Assembly (NCBI RefSeq): GCF_040801785.1
Contig: NZ_CP161805.1
Span: forward strand, 62,001 to 126,000
Length of the DNA: 64,000 nt
Origin: Sulfitobacter sp. LCG007
GTDB lineage: Bacteria; Pseudomonadota; Alphaproteobacteria; Rhodobacterales; Rhodobacteraceae
Direction of reading: 5' to 3'
Under the pieces are notes generated by a model that worked only from the letters and a program-made list of their open reading frames with translations, had not been told where the DNA came from and did not search any database. Of the stretch, positions 36,013 through 46,072 are shown piece after piece; position 1 is the stretch's first letter; each line of letters starts with the position of its first letter. The translations under genes and the position numbers were made by a program.

Positions 36013-36370
36013 GGTTCTTGTCCGCCGGTTTCGCAAGCAGGCAGAGCGCGACGGCCTCATGCCGCCGGTTGCACCCACCCAGTTACCCAAGGACGATTAT
36101 GCAGGTGCAGCATCCAAAGTCAAAGACACCGTATTCGTTTCAGGTCCAGGTAGCACCGGCGTTCCACGCAACCCGGTTTTTCCGTTTGCTGTCCAAGACA
36201 AGGGCGCGGACCGGCTTTCCGGCTCGGAATCATATCGGCACCTTCGGCCCGCGCGTTCATCGTGAAGGCGGGCGAATCGTCCTGCTGCCCGCGCGGCATG
36301 ACAACGTGCCCCCGGCGCGATGCACGACGAAAGGAACGTCCTGGCCCGGACGCCCGGCCGCGCCCGCACT
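36013..36370. other. 358-bp intergenic region, no convincing gene
   Basis: This gap lies between the ATPase gene and the 3' end of glnD (both minus strand). Several open frames cross it but have no plausible ribosome binding site, start or recognisable protein pattern. The base composition is lower in GC than the flanking genes. It must hold the promoter of the ATPase gene. Confidence 0.5.
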
Positions 36371-39148
36371 TCAGCCCTCTGCGCGTTCCACGCCGGCTTC
36401 GATCGCCATGCGCAGCCGCCGCTCGAGACTGCGCTGCTTGCTCTGCGAATAATACTTCAGCCCGAACATGTCCTTGACGTAGAAGGTGTCGACGACCTGT
36501 TCGCCATAGGTCGCGATGACCGCATTGGCGATGTAGACATTGTTGGCCGCGAAGGTGCGGGTCAGGTCGTAAAGCAGGCCCGGACGATCACGGGTGTCGA
36601 CCTCGACGATGGTGTAGATCTCGGACCCCTCGTTGTCGAAGGTGATGTGGGTGGCGACGCGGAAGGCCTTCTCGCGCTTCTTGACCTTGTCCTTGGTGCG
36701 GAACTCCTCGCGTGCGACGACCTCGCCGCGCAGGGTCTTCCGGATCATCTGGCGCAGGCGCGGCAGGCGTGCGGCGTCATAGGGCTGACCTTCGGAATCC
36801 TGGATCCAGAAGGCATCCGTCACGAAACCGTCCTTGGTCGTGTAGCTGCGTGCATCCACCACCTGCGCCCCGACAAGGGCAAGCGCACCGGCGAGGCGGG
36901 CGAAGATGCCGGGATGATCGGCCATGACGAAGCAGGCGCGTGTCGCGTCGCGCTCGTCGTCCGGGTGCAGGTCGATCCGGATCTCGTCGTCCTTGATGTC
37001 GCGCAGAAGGCGCGCAAAGACCACATGGGCGGTGACATGAAGGCCCTGCCAGTACGGGTCGTAATGGCGGGCCGTTTCGGCCTGAAGGTCCTTGCGCGGC
37101 CAGTCCGAGAGCTTCTCGCGCAGCTGGCGCTTGGCCTCGGCACCCCGGTTCTCGCGGTTGAGATCCTCGAGACCGGTCTCGAGGGCCCGCTTGGTCTGCC
37201 GGTAGAGCGCCCGCAGCAGAACCGCTTTCCAGTTGTTCCAGGTGCTCGGCCCGACGCCGCGGATATCGCAGACGGTGAGCACGCACAGCAGATCCAGCCG
37301 CTTGACGGTCTGCACCGCCTTGGCGAAATCGCGCACGGTCCGCGGATCGGCGATGTCGCGTTTCTGGGCCATGTCGGACATCAGCAGGTGATAGCGCACC
37401 AGCCATTCCACGGTCTCGCAATCCGCCTTGTTCAGGCCGAGACGGGGGGCAACCTTGCGGGCGATCTGCGCGCCGAGGATGGAATGGTCCTCGACCCTGC
37501 CCTTGCCGATGTCATGCAGCAGGATCGCAGTGTAAAGCACCTTGCGGTCGACGCCGCGCTTGAGGATCGAGGACGCGACCGGCAGGTCCTCCTCAAGCAT
37601 CCCGCGCTCGATCTCGCTGAGATGCCGGATGCACTGGATGATGTGCTCGTCCACCGTGTAGCTGTGATACATGTTGAACTGCATCATCGCCACGATGGGC
37701 TCGAATTCCGGGATGAAGGCCGACAACATCCCGAGTTCGTTCATCCGGCGCAGGGCACGCTCGGGATTGCCGTGCTTCAGCACCAGTTCGAAGAAGATGC
37801 GCTGGGCCTCGGGGTCGCTGCGCATGGTCTCGTCGACCAGATGCAGGTTCGCCTTGATCAGACGCATCGCGTCGGGATGGATCAGCATGCCCGTCCGCAG
37901 CGCCTCTTCGAAGATCCGCAGCAGATTCAGCGGGTCCGAGAGGAAAGCGTTTCCGTCCTTCAGCGCCAGCCGGTTGTGCACGACCTCGTACTGCGCCTTG
38001 AGCTTGGGACGGCGCCGGAAGATGCGTTCGAGCAGAGGCTCGGCCTTCACATGGTCGGCTTCGAGCTTGGTCAGGAAGATCCGCGTAAGGTCTCCCACCT
38101 CGGTTGCGTGCCGGAAGTAGGCCTGCATGAAGATCTCGACCCCGCGCCGCCCGCCGCCGTCCTTGTAGCCCATCGCCTCGGCCACCGCGAATTGCATGTC
38201 GAAGGTCAGCTGCTCGCTGGCGCGGCCCGACAGCAGATGCAGATGCGCCCGCACCGCCCAGAGGAAATCCTCTGCGGCCGCGAAGCTTTCGAACTCGGAG
38301 GCGGTGAAGACGCCGAGCGTGACCAGATCGGCGACATTGTCGACGCCGCGAATGTACTTGGCGATCCAGTAAAGCGACTGGAGGTCCCGAAGGCCCCCCT
38401 TGCCCTCCTTCACGTTGGGCTCGACCATGTAGCGCTCGCCCTGCTTGCGGTGCCGCGCGTCCCGCTCGGACAGCTTCGCCTCGACGAATTCGCGCTCGGT
38501 CCCGGCGAAGAGGTCGCTGCGCAGGCGCTGGTCGAATTCCCGCGCCAGATCCTCGTCCCCCGCGATGCGCCGGTGTTCCAGCATCGAGGTGCGGATGGTG
38601 AAATCCTCGCGGCCGAGGCGCAGGCAGTCCTTGATCGTCCGGCTCGAGTGGCCGACCTTCAGCTTCAGGTCCCAAAGGATGTAGAGCATCGATTCGATGA
38701 CGCTCTCGGCCCAGGGGGTTATCTTGTAAGGCGTCAGGAAAAGCAGGTCGACGTCCGAGAAGGGCGCCATCTCGCCGCGCCCATATCCACCCACTCCGAT
38801 GACGGCCAGTCGTTCGGACGCGGTCGGATTGGGTTTCGGATGCAGGATCCCGGTCGCCGTTTCAAGCGCTGCGCAGACCAGGCGGTCGGTCAGGTAGGTG
38901 TAGGCCCGCGTCATCGGCCGCGCGTCGAAAGGGCTTGCCGCAAAAGCGGCTGCGATCGCCGCGCGCCCCTCGCTCTGCTCGATCCTAAGAAGCTTGACGA
39001 CCTCCGCGCGCACGGCGAGGGCGTCACCCTTCATTCCGGCCAACCCGGCCAGCGCCTGCCCGAAGCGCTGCGCGTCGAAAATCCGTTCGGCCGGGCAGAT
39101 CAGGCGGGGATCTTCCTTGTCGGGAATCGGTTTGTCGATCTTGCTCAT
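36371..39148 (-). CDS. glnD: Bifunctional [protein-PII] uridylyltransferase/uridylyl-removing enzyme
   Basis: GlnD (925 residues) senses glutamine and uridylylates or deuridylylates PII to set nitrogen metabolism. In order: nucleotidyltransferase domain with GGYGRGEMAPFSDVDLLFL (about 119-137), an HD domain with LLHDIGKGRVEDHS (about 542-555), and two C-terminal ACT domains (DHPGIFARLAGAL near 744 and DRPGLLYDLTRTF near 854). All catalytic motifs look intact and length is typical. It is transcribed away from the LpoA-like gene. Confidence 0.96.
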   Translation of the reverse strand: MSKIDKPIPDKEDPRLICPAERIFDAQRFGQALAGLAGMKGDALAVRAEVVKLLRIEQSEGRAAIAAAFAASPFDARPMTRAYTYLTDRLVCAALETATGILHPKPNPTASERLAVIGVGGYGRGEMAPFSDVDLLFLTPYKITPWAESVIESMLYILWDLKLKVGHSSRTIKDCLRLGREDFTIRTSMLEHRRIAGDEDLAREFDQRLRSDLFAGTEREFVEAKLSERDARHRKQGERYMVEPNVKEGKGGLRDLQSLYWIAKYIRGVDNVADLVTLGVFTASEFESFAAAEDFLWAVRAHLHLLSGRASEQLTFDMQFAVAEAMGYKDGGGRRGVEIFMQAYFRHATEVGDLTRIFLTKLEADHVKAEPLLERIFRRRPKLKAQYEVVHNRLALKDGNAFLSDPLNLLRIFEEALRTGMLIHPDAMRLIKANLHLVDETMRSDPEAQRIFFELVLKHGNPERALRRMNELGMLSAFIPEFEPIVAMMQFNMYHSYTVDEHIIQCIRHLSEIERGMLEEDLPVASSILKRGVDRKVLYTAILLHDIGKGRVEDHSILGAQIARKVAPRLGLNKADCETVEWLVRYHLLMSDMAQKRDIADPRTVRDFAKAVQTVKRLDLLCVLTVCDIRGVGPSTWNNWKAVLLRALYRQTKRALETGLEDLNRENRGAEAKRQLREKLSDWPRKDLQAETARHYDPYWQGLHVTAHVVFARLLRDIKDDEIRIDLHPDDERDATRACFVMADHPGIFARLAGALALVGAQVVDARSYTTKDGFVTDAFWIQDSEGQPYDAARLPRLRQMIRKTLRGEVVAREEFRTKDKVKKREKAFRVATHITFDNEGSEIYTIVEVDTRDRPGLLYDLTRTFAANNVYIANAVIATYGEQVVDTFYVKDMFGLKYYSQSKQRSLERRLRMAIEAGVERAEG

Positions 39149-39234
39149 TCAATGCAACCCCGCCGCGGCGGGTGAAAGATGGCCCCGCCTCGCCATGGCG
39201 GGCAGGGCGGGGACTGGCGTGCTGTGAGGAGTCC

Positions 39235-40413
39235 TCAGAAAAGCGCTCCGCCGAAACCCTGCGGTGCCGGGCTGAGGATGATTACCTTGTTGTCGCGGAC
39301 GGTCGCAACCGCGAGGCCGCGTTCGTTCGATCCATCGGAGCGCAGGCGGAACACGCCCGACGCGCCGCGGAAGCCTGCGCCCTGGGTGAGTGCCGCGGGC
39401 GAGAGCGCGTTCGACTTGCCCTGGCTGATCAATGCGCCGACAGCGGCGATCCCGTCGAAGCCGAGGCCCGCGATCGGATGGGGGGCAGATCCGTACGCGG
39501 CCTGATACTTGGCGCTGAACGCACCGGCGGCGGCTGCGTCAGGCACAGCGAACCAGCCGCCCTGCACGCCGGGCAGGGACAGGGTCTGCGGAGGAATGTC
39601 CCAGCGTGTCAGGCCGATGTATTGCGTCGCGCCCGGCGCGAGGCCCGCTTCGGGCAAAAGCTGCGCGAACAGCGGCAGGGCGCTTGCCGAGGGGCTGGTC
39701 AGAAAGATCGCGTTCGCACCCGAGCTTTCCACGGTTGATTTCACGGTCGGAACCGCGGCGATCACCTCTTCCTGCGACAGCGCGTAGCTTACCGACCCCG
39801 CCAGCGTCGCGCCGTTGCGGGAAATCGCGGAGGCGATGGCCGAACGGCCCTGCTGCCCGGCGGTATCGGTGGAATGGACGATCACGATGTTGTCGCGTCC
39901 CTGGCTGTGGGCGTAGCCGACCAGTCGGTCGGCGGTGTTGCCGAAGGTCTGGCCCAGCACGAAGACGTTGCCGCCGGCGATGGCCGAGTTGTTGGAGAAT
40001 GACAGAACGCTCACGCCTGCTCCGGCCACCGCACTTCCGGCGGCATTGGCAGCTTCGGCATAGACCGGGCCGAGAATGATCTTCGCGCCCTCGTTGACGG
40101 CCAGCGCGGCCTGCGACGCGGCCTGGCCGGCATTGCCGCCCGTCGGATAGACGCGCAGGTCGATAGTCACGCCGGAAAGGTCCCGCATCGCGAGGCGCGC
40201 GGCGTTCTCGAGGCTCTGGGCCAGGAACTCGTCGCCGGACGATCCCGACCCGCGGGGCACGAGAAGCGCGACCTGCACCGGCTCGGATGCGTCCACCGAA
40301 GGTCCGCCGCCGATGGGGCCGGTGACGGTGTCGCAGGCGGCGAGGATCAGCGCGACGATCGGCAGGAGCAGCCAGATCAGGGCCTTGCGGGCAGTCCGGA
40401 AAGCGGCAAACAT
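39235..40413 (-). CDS. LpoA/LppC-like penicillin-binding protein activator lipoprotein
   Basis: A 392-residue lipoprotein (lipobox LILAAC, Cys27) with a periplasmic-binding-protein type 1 fold: VQVALLVPRGSG, LAMRDLSGVTIDLRVYPTGGNAGQAASQAALAVNEGAKIILGPVYAEAANA, and SVLSFSNN. It corresponds to the C-terminal domain of LpoA, the outer-membrane activator of PBP1A, or to a Leu/Ile/Val-binding-like protein. It is divergent from rsmI with yraN next to rsmI, the neighbourhood seen in many proteobacteria (yraL-lpoA-yraN). That context supports the LpoA-type role. Confidence 0.85.
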   Translation of the reverse strand: MFAAFRTARKALIWLLLPIVALILAACDTVTGPIGGGPSVDASEPVQVALLVPRGSGSSGDEFLAQSLENAARLAMRDLSGVTIDLRVYPTGGNAGQAASQAALAVNEGAKIILGPVYAEAANAAGSAVAGAGVSVLSFSNNSAIAGGNVFVLGQTFGNTADRLVGYAHSQGRDNIVIVHSTDTAGQQGRSAIASAISRNGATLAGSVSYALSQEEVIAAVPTVKSTVESSGANAIFLTSPSASALPLFAQLLPEAGLAPGATQYIGLTRWDIPPQTLSLPGVQGGWFAVPDAAAAGAFSAKYQAAYGSAPHPIAGLGFDGIAAVGALISQGKSNALSPAALTQGAGFRGASGVFRLRSDGSNERGLAVATVRDNKVIILSPAPQGFGGALF

Positions 40414-40509
40414 GAATTGGAACTCCTGGGTCTTTCGGATATGGGCAGCGGCCATTGCGTGGTCCGCCTTCGGGCCCGATCATAGACGTCACGAAAGGCG
40501 GGTCCAGCC

Positions 40510-41373
40510 TTGAATTTCCGCAAGATGCCGATGGCCCAGGGCCTTCACTTCGTCGGCGTTCCCATCGGCAGCGCCCGGGACATCACGCTGCGCGCCCTCG
40601 ACGTGCTGGCCAGCGCCGACGTTCTGGCCGCCGAGGACACCCGCAGCCTGCGCAAGCTCATGGACATCCATGGCGTCCCGCTTGACGGGCGGCCATTGAT
40701 CGCGCTCCACGACCACAGCCGGGAAGGTGCCCTGCGCGGGCTGACGGAGCGCATGGCGCAAGGGCAGTCGGTGGCTTATTGCTCGGAGGCGGGAATGCCG
40801 GCCATCGCCGATCCGGGCTTCGAGCTCTGCCGCGCGGTCGTGGCGGAAGGTTTGCCGGTCACCTGCGCACCGGGCCCTTCGGCGGCCCTGACCGCGCTGG
40901 CGCTCGGCGGGCTGCCGACCGACGCCTTTTTCTTCGCGGGGTTCCTGCCGCAGGCGCGCGCCGCGCGCATTTCCGCTCTGCAGGGCCTCCGGGACATCCC
41001 GGGAACGCTGATCTTCTACGAATCGCCGCGACGCCTTGGGGCCATGCTGCGCGACGCTGCCGAGGCTCTGGGCCCCGAACGCGCTGCGGCGGTCTGCCGA
41101 GAACTGACGAAGAAGTTCGAGGAGATCCGGCGCGGCCCGGTCGAGACGCTTGCCCGCGACTACGAGGGAGCCGCGCCGAAAGGTGAGATCGTCGTGCTGA
41201 TAGACCGGCGGCGTTCGTCGGATGTTAGCGAAGTGAACCTAGACGACGAATTGCGCGCTGCGCTTGCGGCGATGTCGGTGCGCGATGCGGCGGATGTCGT
41301 GTCGAAGGCCACCGGCCTGCCCCGGCGCGTGGTTTACAAGGCGGCGCTGGCGCTGGCGAAAGGCGACGGGTGA
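40510..41373 (+). CDS. rsmI: 16S rRNA 2'-O-ribose C1402 methyltransferase
   Basis: RsmI (up to 287 residues) uses S-adenosylmethionine to methylate C1402 in the ribosomal decoding centre. The tetrapyrrole-methylase fold is clear: LHFVGVPIGSARDITLRALDVLASADVLAAEDTR, PLIALHDHSREG, CSEAGMPAIADPGFELCRA, APGPSAALTALALGGLPTDAFFFAGFLP and FYESPRRL. The start could be the TTG at 40510 or the ATG at 40525; neither has a strong ribosome binding site. Confidence 0.95.
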   Translation: MNFRKMPMAQGLHFVGVPIGSARDITLRALDVLASADVLAAEDTRSLRKLMDIHGVPLDGRPLIALHDHSREGALRGLTERMAQGQSVAYCSEAGMPAIADPGFELCRAVVAEGLPVTCAPGPSAALTALALGGLPTDAFFFAGFLPQARAARISALQGLRDIPGTLIFYESPRRLGAMLRDAAEALGPERAAAVCRELTKKFEEIRRGPVETLARDYEGAAPKGEIVVLIDRRRSSDVSEVNLDDELRAALAAMSVRDAADVVSKATGLPRRVVYKAALALAKGDG

Positions 41374-41405
41374 CGGCGCGCGCGGATAGCGGAGGAGATA
41401 GGCCA

Positions 41406-41786
41406 ATGATCACGCGGGTGCCCTCCCCGTCGACGGGTCAACGCGCCTGGCTTGCCGGCGATGCTGCCGAAGACATTGTCGCTCGCCATTATGAAAGGCG
41501 TGGCTATGCACTGGACCGTCGCCGCTGGCGGGGCCGCGGCGGCGAGATCGACCTGATCCTGCGTCGGGGGGCCCTGGTCGTCTTCGTCGAGGTCAAGCAA
41601 AGCCGCGATTTCGCACGCGCCGCGCAAAGCCTGCGCCCGGCCCAGATGCAGCGTCTTCTTCAATCGGCCGAGGATTTCCTTGGCGGCGAACCCTGCGGCA
41701 GCCTGACCGAATGCCGCTTCGATGTTGCGTTCGTCGACGGGGGCGGTATTTGCGAGATCGTGGAAAACGCCCTCGGGCAGGGTTGA
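41406..41786 (+). CDS. YraN/UPF0102 family endonuclease-like protein
   Basis: A 126-residue protein with the restriction-endonuclease-like UPF0102 core: GDAAEDIVARHYERRGYALDRRRWRGRGGEIDLILRRGALVVFVEVKQSRDF (the GEIDLI...FVEVK metal-binding motif). Its cellular role is unknown; relatives are predicted nucleases linked to DNA processing. GGAGGAG 9 nt before the ATG at 41406 supports this start, although an in-frame GTG overlapping the rsmI stop also exists. It is co-transcribed with rsmI. Confidence 0.9.
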   Translation: MITRVPSPSTGQRAWLAGDAAEDIVARHYERRGYALDRRRWRGRGGEIDLILRRGALVVFVEVKQSRDFARAAQSLRPAQMQRLLQSAEDFLGGEPCGSLTECRFDVAFVDGGGICEIVENALGQG

Positions 41787-41910
41787 AGACGCAGGCTGTT
41801 TCCGGCGCCGGTCGGCCGATCGCGGGCTGAACCGGTCGGTCGTGGCGCCTCGGCCATTGCACACCTGCGCCGCCTGCGTCATTTAACGCCTGACAGCCGG
41901 GAGAGCGCCC

Positions 41911-42846
41911 ATGAAGATCGCCTTTCAGATGGATCCGATCGGATCGGTCAATATCGACGCCGACAGCACCTTCCGGATCGCCGAGGAAGCGCAGGCGCGC
42001 GGGCACGTGCTGTTCTATTATACCCCCGACCACCTCGCCTATCAGGAGGGCCGGATCACCGCCCGGGGCCATGACCTTCAGGTGCAGCGCGTGCAGGGCG
42101 ACCATGCGATCCTCGGACCGCTGCACGAAGTCGATCTGGCCGAGTTCGATGTTGTCTGGCTCCGGCAGGATCCGCCCTTCGACATGCATTACATCACCTC
42201 GACCCATCTGCTCGAACGGCTGATGCCCGGGACGCTGGTCGTAAACGATCCTTTCTGGGTGCGAAATTCGCCTGAAAAGCTGCTGGTCCTGAACTTCCCC
42301 GACCTGACGCCGCCCACCACCATCGCACGCGATCTCGCCACCATCCGCGAATTCAAGGCGAAACATGGCGACGTGATCCTGAAGCCGCTCTACGGCAATG
42401 GCGGTGCCGGGGTCTTCCGTCTTGACCAGAACGACCGCAACCTGTCCTCGCTGCATGAACTCTTCACCGGTTTCTCGCGCGAACCGCTGATCGTGCAGAA
42501 GTTCCTGCCCGCCGTCTCGAAAGGAGACAAGCGCGTCATCCTCGTGGACGGAGACCCCGTGGGGGCGATCAACCGGGTTCCGGCCGAAGGCGAGACACGT
42601 TCCAACATGCATGTCGGCGGAAGGCCGGAAAAGATCGCGCTGAGCGACCGCGACCGCGAGATCTGCGACCGCATCGGGCCGGTGCTGAAGGAAAAGGGGC
42701 AGGTCTTCGTCGGAATCGACGTGATCGGCGACTGGCTGACCGAGATCAACGTGACCTCGCCCACGGGCATACAAGAACTCGAACGCTTCGACGGGCTCAA
42801 CATCGCCGAGAAGATCTGGCAGGCGGTCGAAGCCAGGCGCGCATGA
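41911..42846 (+). CDS. gshB: Glutathione synthetase
   Basis: GshB (311 residues) joins gamma-glutamylcysteine and glycine, using ATP, as the last step of glutathione synthesis. The prokaryotic GSH-S pattern is complete: [53 protein letters not shown] (ATP-grasp), [30 protein letters not shown], and [25 protein letters not shown]. It follows yraN by 124 bp. The next gene overlaps it by 4 nt (ATGA). Confidence 0.97.
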   Translation: MKIAFQMDPIGSVNIDADSTFRIAEEAQARGHVLFYYTPDHLAYQEGRITARGHDLQVQRVQGDHAILGPLHEVDLAEFDVVWLRQDPPFDMHYITSTHLLERLMPGTLVVNDPFWVRNSPEKLLVLNFPDLTPPTTIARDLATIREFKAKHGDVILKPLYGNGGAGVFRLDQNDRNLSSLHELFTGFSREPLIVQKFLPAVSKGDKRVILVDGDPVGAINRVPAEGETRSNMHVGGRPEKIALSDRDREICDRIGPVLKEKGQVFVGIDVIGDWLTEINVTSPTGIQELERFDGLNIAEKIWQAVEARRA

Positions 42847-43754
42847 GCCTTGCGCGGTATGCGCTGAACTTCGGCCTGCGCCGGATCGAACGGCAGTTCC
42901 TTGCCCGCGCCCAGCCCGACGAGCTGCGGCGATCCTTCGAAACGAAGGCCAGACTCCTGACATGGGCGCCCCGCCACACCCGGCGCCACGCCATGGAGCT
43001 GGGCGGCGTTCCAGCGCTGCGGATCGAGGGCCCATGGGTCACCGAAGCACGGGTCCTGCTTTACTTCCATGGCGGTGCCTTCGTGTTCGGCAGTCCCGAG
43101 ACCCACGCGGCGCTGGTCGCGCGGCTTGCCCGGCGGGCAGGGGTCGCTGCCGTCCTTCCGCGCTACCGGCTGGCCCCGGAGCATCCGTTCCCGGCTGCCC
43201 TTGACGACGCGCTGTCAGCCTTCGACGGACTGCTGGCCGAGGGGGTCGCGCCGGAGCGGATCGTTCTCGGCGGGGACAGCGCCGGCGGGGGGCTTGCGCT
43301 GGCGTTGCTGGGCAGCCTCGTGGCGCAGGGCGGGCCGCTCCCCGCGGGCCTCTTTGCCTTCTCGCCGGTGACCGATCTGACGTTTTCGGGCGCATCGGTG
43401 GTCGAGAACCGGCTTCGCGAGGCGATGCTGCCGGTCGAGCGGTTCCCCGAACTTCAGAACCTCTACCTCGCCGGCCATCCCCCCGAGGACCCGCGCGCCT
43501 CACCGCTTTTCGCGGATTTTTCCGGGGCGGGGCCGATCTGGCTTTCGGTCGGCGACGGGGAGATGCTGCGCGACGACACGCTGCGTCTGGCCGAGCGGAT
43601 GCGCGCGCAAGGTGTCTCCGTCCGCGTGGAACTGGGTCACGATCTGCCGCATGTCTGGCCCTTCTTCAGCCCGTTCCTGCCCGAGGCCAGGCGCACGCTC
43701 GACGCGCTGGCGCGCTGGTTCAGGCGTCCTGGGGGACCGACAGGCGAAAGCTGA
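42843..43754 (+). CDS. Hormone-sensitive-lipase-family alpha/beta hydrolase
   Basis: A 303-residue esterase of the HSL (family IV) type: oxyanion-hole motif HGGAF (76-80) and nucleophile Ser146 in [10 protein letters not shown]. The acid and base are probably in the [11 protein letters not shown] and GHDLPHVW segments. It overlaps gshB by ATGA, so translation is coupled. Its last 35 bp overlap the 3' end of the convergent comM. Substrate unknown, likely short acyl esters. Confidence 0.88.
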   Translation: MSLARYALNFGLRRIERQFLARAQPDELRRSFETKARLLTWAPRHTRRHAMELGGVPALRIEGPWVTEARVLLYFHGGAFVFGSPETHAALVARLARRAGVAAVLPRYRLAPEHPFPAALDDALSAFDGLLAEGVAPERIVLGGDSAGGGLALALLGSLVAQGGPLPAGLFAFSPVTDLTFSGASVVENRLREAMLPVERFPELQNLYLAGHPPEDPRASPLFADFSGAGPIWLSVGDGEMLRDDTLRLAERMRAQGVSVRVELGHDLPHVWPFFSPFLPEARRTLDALARWFRRPGGPTGES

Positions 43755-45234
43755 CCGCCTCGGCGACATGCGGACGGCGCACGTCGTCCGAGCCGTCGAG
43801 ATCGGCGATCGTCCGCGCGACGCGCAGCACCCGGTGATAGCCACGCGCCGATAGCCGGAAGCGGTCCGCAACCCGGCCGAGAAGCTCGCGCCCTTCGCTG
43901 TCCGGCGTCGCGACGGCTTCGAGCACGTCGCCTTCGGCATCGGCGTTGAGGTCGGCGGTCTGCGTGTCCTGGTACCGGCGGGATTGTCGGGCCCTCGCGT
44001 CCGCGACGCGTGCGGCCACGGTTTCGGACCGTTCGCCGCTGGCCGGCAGATCGAGGTCCGAGTAGGCCACAGGCGGCACGTCCACGCGCAGATCGAAGCG
44101 GTCCATCAGCGGACCCGAGATCCGGCCCATATAGTCCTCGCCGCAGACCGGAACCCTTGCGCAGGCCCGCGAAGGGTCCGAGAGGTAGCCGCACTTGCAG
44201 GGGTTCGCGGCGGCCACCAGCATGAACTTGCAGGGATATTTCACGTGAGCGTTGGCGCGCGCCACCATGACCTCACCGGTTTCGATGGGCTGGCGCAAGG
44301 TTTCGAGCACCATGCGGGGAAATTCGGGAAACTCGTCCATGAAAAGCACGCCATTATGGGCCAGGGAGACCTCTCCGGGGCTGGCGCTGCGTCCTCCCCC
44401 GATGATCGCCGCCATCGAGGCGGTGTGATGCGGCTCTCGGAACGGACGGTCGCGCGAGATGCCGCCCTCGTCCAGCAGCCCGGACAGCGAGTGGATCATC
44501 GAGGTCTCCAGCGCCTCGCGGGCAGAGAGCGGCGGCAGGATGCCGCCGAGACGCGCGGCGAGCATCGACTTGCCCGACCCCGGCGTGCCCACCAGCAGCA
44601 GGTGATGGCGTCCGGCCGCGGCGATCTCGAGCGCCCGCTTGGCGCGCTCCTGTCCCTTGACTTCCGACAGATCGCGCAGCGGCGCGGTCGTGCGCACCTC
44701 GCCCGGCGTCGCGGGCGCAAGGGGAACCTGTCCGGTGTAGTGGCGCACAAGATCGGAGAGCGTGCGCGGCGCGATCACCTTGACGCTGTCGACCCAGGCC
44801 GCCTCGCGTCCGCAGGCGGCGGGGCAGAGCAGGTCGCGCCCTTCTTCCGCGGCGGCGACGGCGGCCGGCAGCGCGCCTGCCACCGGCATCAGCGCCCCGT
44901 CGAGCGACAGCTCGCCCAAGGCGACCACGCCCTCGGCCTCGTCGCGCGGCAGGATCTCGAGGGCACAAAGCAGGGCGAAGGCGATCGGAAGGTCGAAATG
45001 GCTGCCTTCCTTGGGCAGGTCGGCAGGGCTGAGATTGATCGTGATGCGCTTCGAGGGCAGGGCGATCGCCATCGCCCCCAGCGCCGCGCGGACCCGTTCG
45101 CGCGCCTCCGAGACCGCCTTGTCCGGCAGGCCCACGATGTGAAATGCCGGCAGGCCCGGAGAGATCGCGCATTGCACCTCGACCAGGCGCGCGTCGACGC
45201 CCTGAAAGGCCACCGTATAGGCGCGTGCGACCAT
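43720..45234 (-). CDS. comM: YifB/ComM-type Mg-chelatase-like AAA+ ATPase
   Basis: This 504-residue protein has an N-terminal LonC-like domain (GLPAFHIVGLPDKAVSEARERVRAAL) and an AAA+ Mg-chelatase domain with Walker A GTPGSGKS (216-223), Walker B GVLFMDEFPEF, an NPCKCGY segment and the final helical lid (LSARGYHRVLRVARTIADL). ComM is a branch-migration helicase in natural transformation where characterised; many bacteria carry it without known competence. Start at 45234 (MVARAYTVAFQG) fits the family. Confidence 0.93.
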   Translation of the reverse strand: MVARAYTVAFQGVDARLVEVQCAISPGLPAFHIVGLPDKAVSEARERVRAALGAMAIALPSKRITINLSPADLPKEGSHFDLPIAFALLCALEILPRDEAEGVVALGELSLDGALMPVAGALPAAVAAAEEGRDLLCPAACGREAAWVDSVKVIAPRTLSDLVRHYTGQVPLAPATPGEVRTTAPLRDLSEVKGQERAKRALEIAAAGRHHLLLVGTPGSGKSMLAARLGGILPPLSAREALETSMIHSLSGLLDEGGISRDRPFREPHHTASMAAIIGGGRSASPGEVSLAHNGVLFMDEFPEFPRMVLETLRQPIETGEVMVARANAHVKYPCKFMLVAAANPCKCGYLSDPSRACARVPVCGEDYMGRISGPLMDRFDLRVDVPPVAYSDLDLPASGERSETVAARVADARARQSRRYQDTQTADLNADAEGDVLEAVATPDSEGRELLGRVADRFRLSARGYHRVLRVARTIADLDGSDDVRRPHVAEAVSFRLSVPQDA

Positions 45235-45331
45235 CTCACCCGTTCCGTTTAATGACCCGCTACCCATCGGTAGACCCGGCCGGTTTAGGAACCGTTAAGC
45301 AAGAATTGCCGCGACACCCCCCGCCCGCGGA

Positions 45332-46012
45332 TCACTCCGGCCAGTCGCGGGTCGGAAGGTCGAGCGCGTAGGGAACCGGATCGTATTCGAGCTTGAGCCC
45401 TTCGGCGCGCCAGGCCCGGAAGGCGGGATCGGCCACGGCGGTGCGGCAATAGCTGCGCGCGGCCTCCGAAACGGGCAGGTCATAGCCCGTCACCCGCGCT
45501 GCGACCGGGGCAAAGAAGACATCCGCAAGCGAGTAGTCGCCCAGCAGCCAGGGCCCCTCGGAGGTCGCAAGCCGGCGCGCCTCAGACCATATCGTCTCGA
45601 GCCGGGAAATATCGGCAACCACGGCCGAAGATGGGGTGAAACCCTGGTAGACATGCAGCAACTGCATCGGGCAGGCGCTCCGCAGTGCCGAGAAACCGCT
45701 CGCCATTTCGGCGCAGAGCCAGCGGGCCCGGGCGCGGGAGGCGGGGTCGTCAGGCCAGAGCCCGGCGTCGGGATGACGCTCGGCCAGGGTCTCGGCCATG
45801 GCGAGGGTTTCGCCGATCACGTCGCCTTCGGGTGTGCGCAGAACCGGCACGAGGCGGGCGGGCGCAAGCGGGGCGAGGTCCGCGGCCATGCTGCCGGAAT
45901 AGAGCCCAACCAGGTGGACTTGATGCGCCAGCCCGAATTTCTCGAGCATAAGCCAGCCCCGAAGGGACCAGCTCGAGAAGGCGCGGTCGCCGATGAAAAG
46001 ATCGTATGTCAT
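45332..46012 (-). CDS. Glutathione S-transferase family protein
   Basis: A 226-residue protein with an N-terminal thioredoxin-like domain (TYDLFIGDRAFSSWSLRGWLMLEKFG, then LVPVLRTPEGDVIGETLAMAE with the glutathione-contacting glutamate) and a helical C-terminal domain (GDYSLADVFFAPVAARVT). The serine-rich SSWSLRG start of the first helix is typical of the maleylacetoacetate-isomerase/Yfc-like groups. I chose the ATG at 46012. Substrate unknown. Confidence 0.9.
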   Translation of the reverse strand: MTYDLFIGDRAFSSWSLRGWLMLEKFGLAHQVHLVGLYSGSMAADLAPLAPARLVPVLRTPEGDVIGETLAMAETLAERHPDAGLWPDDPASRARARWLCAEMASGFSALRSACPMQLLHVYQGFTPSSAVVADISRLETIWSEARRLATSEGPWLLGDYSLADVFFAPVAARVTGYDLPVSEAARSYCRTAVADPAFRAWRAEGLKLEYDPVPYALDLPTRDWPE

Positions 46013-46072
46013 GACGGCGACCATATCCGCGAAACGCCTGCCTTCCCAAACGACGTTTCGTGCGCTGTCCGA

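Noticed and set aside
36018-36452. Plus-strand open frame filling the gap between the ATPase gene and glnD
   Set aside because: No ribosome binding site, no recognisable sequence, and it runs into the glnD coding region antisense.
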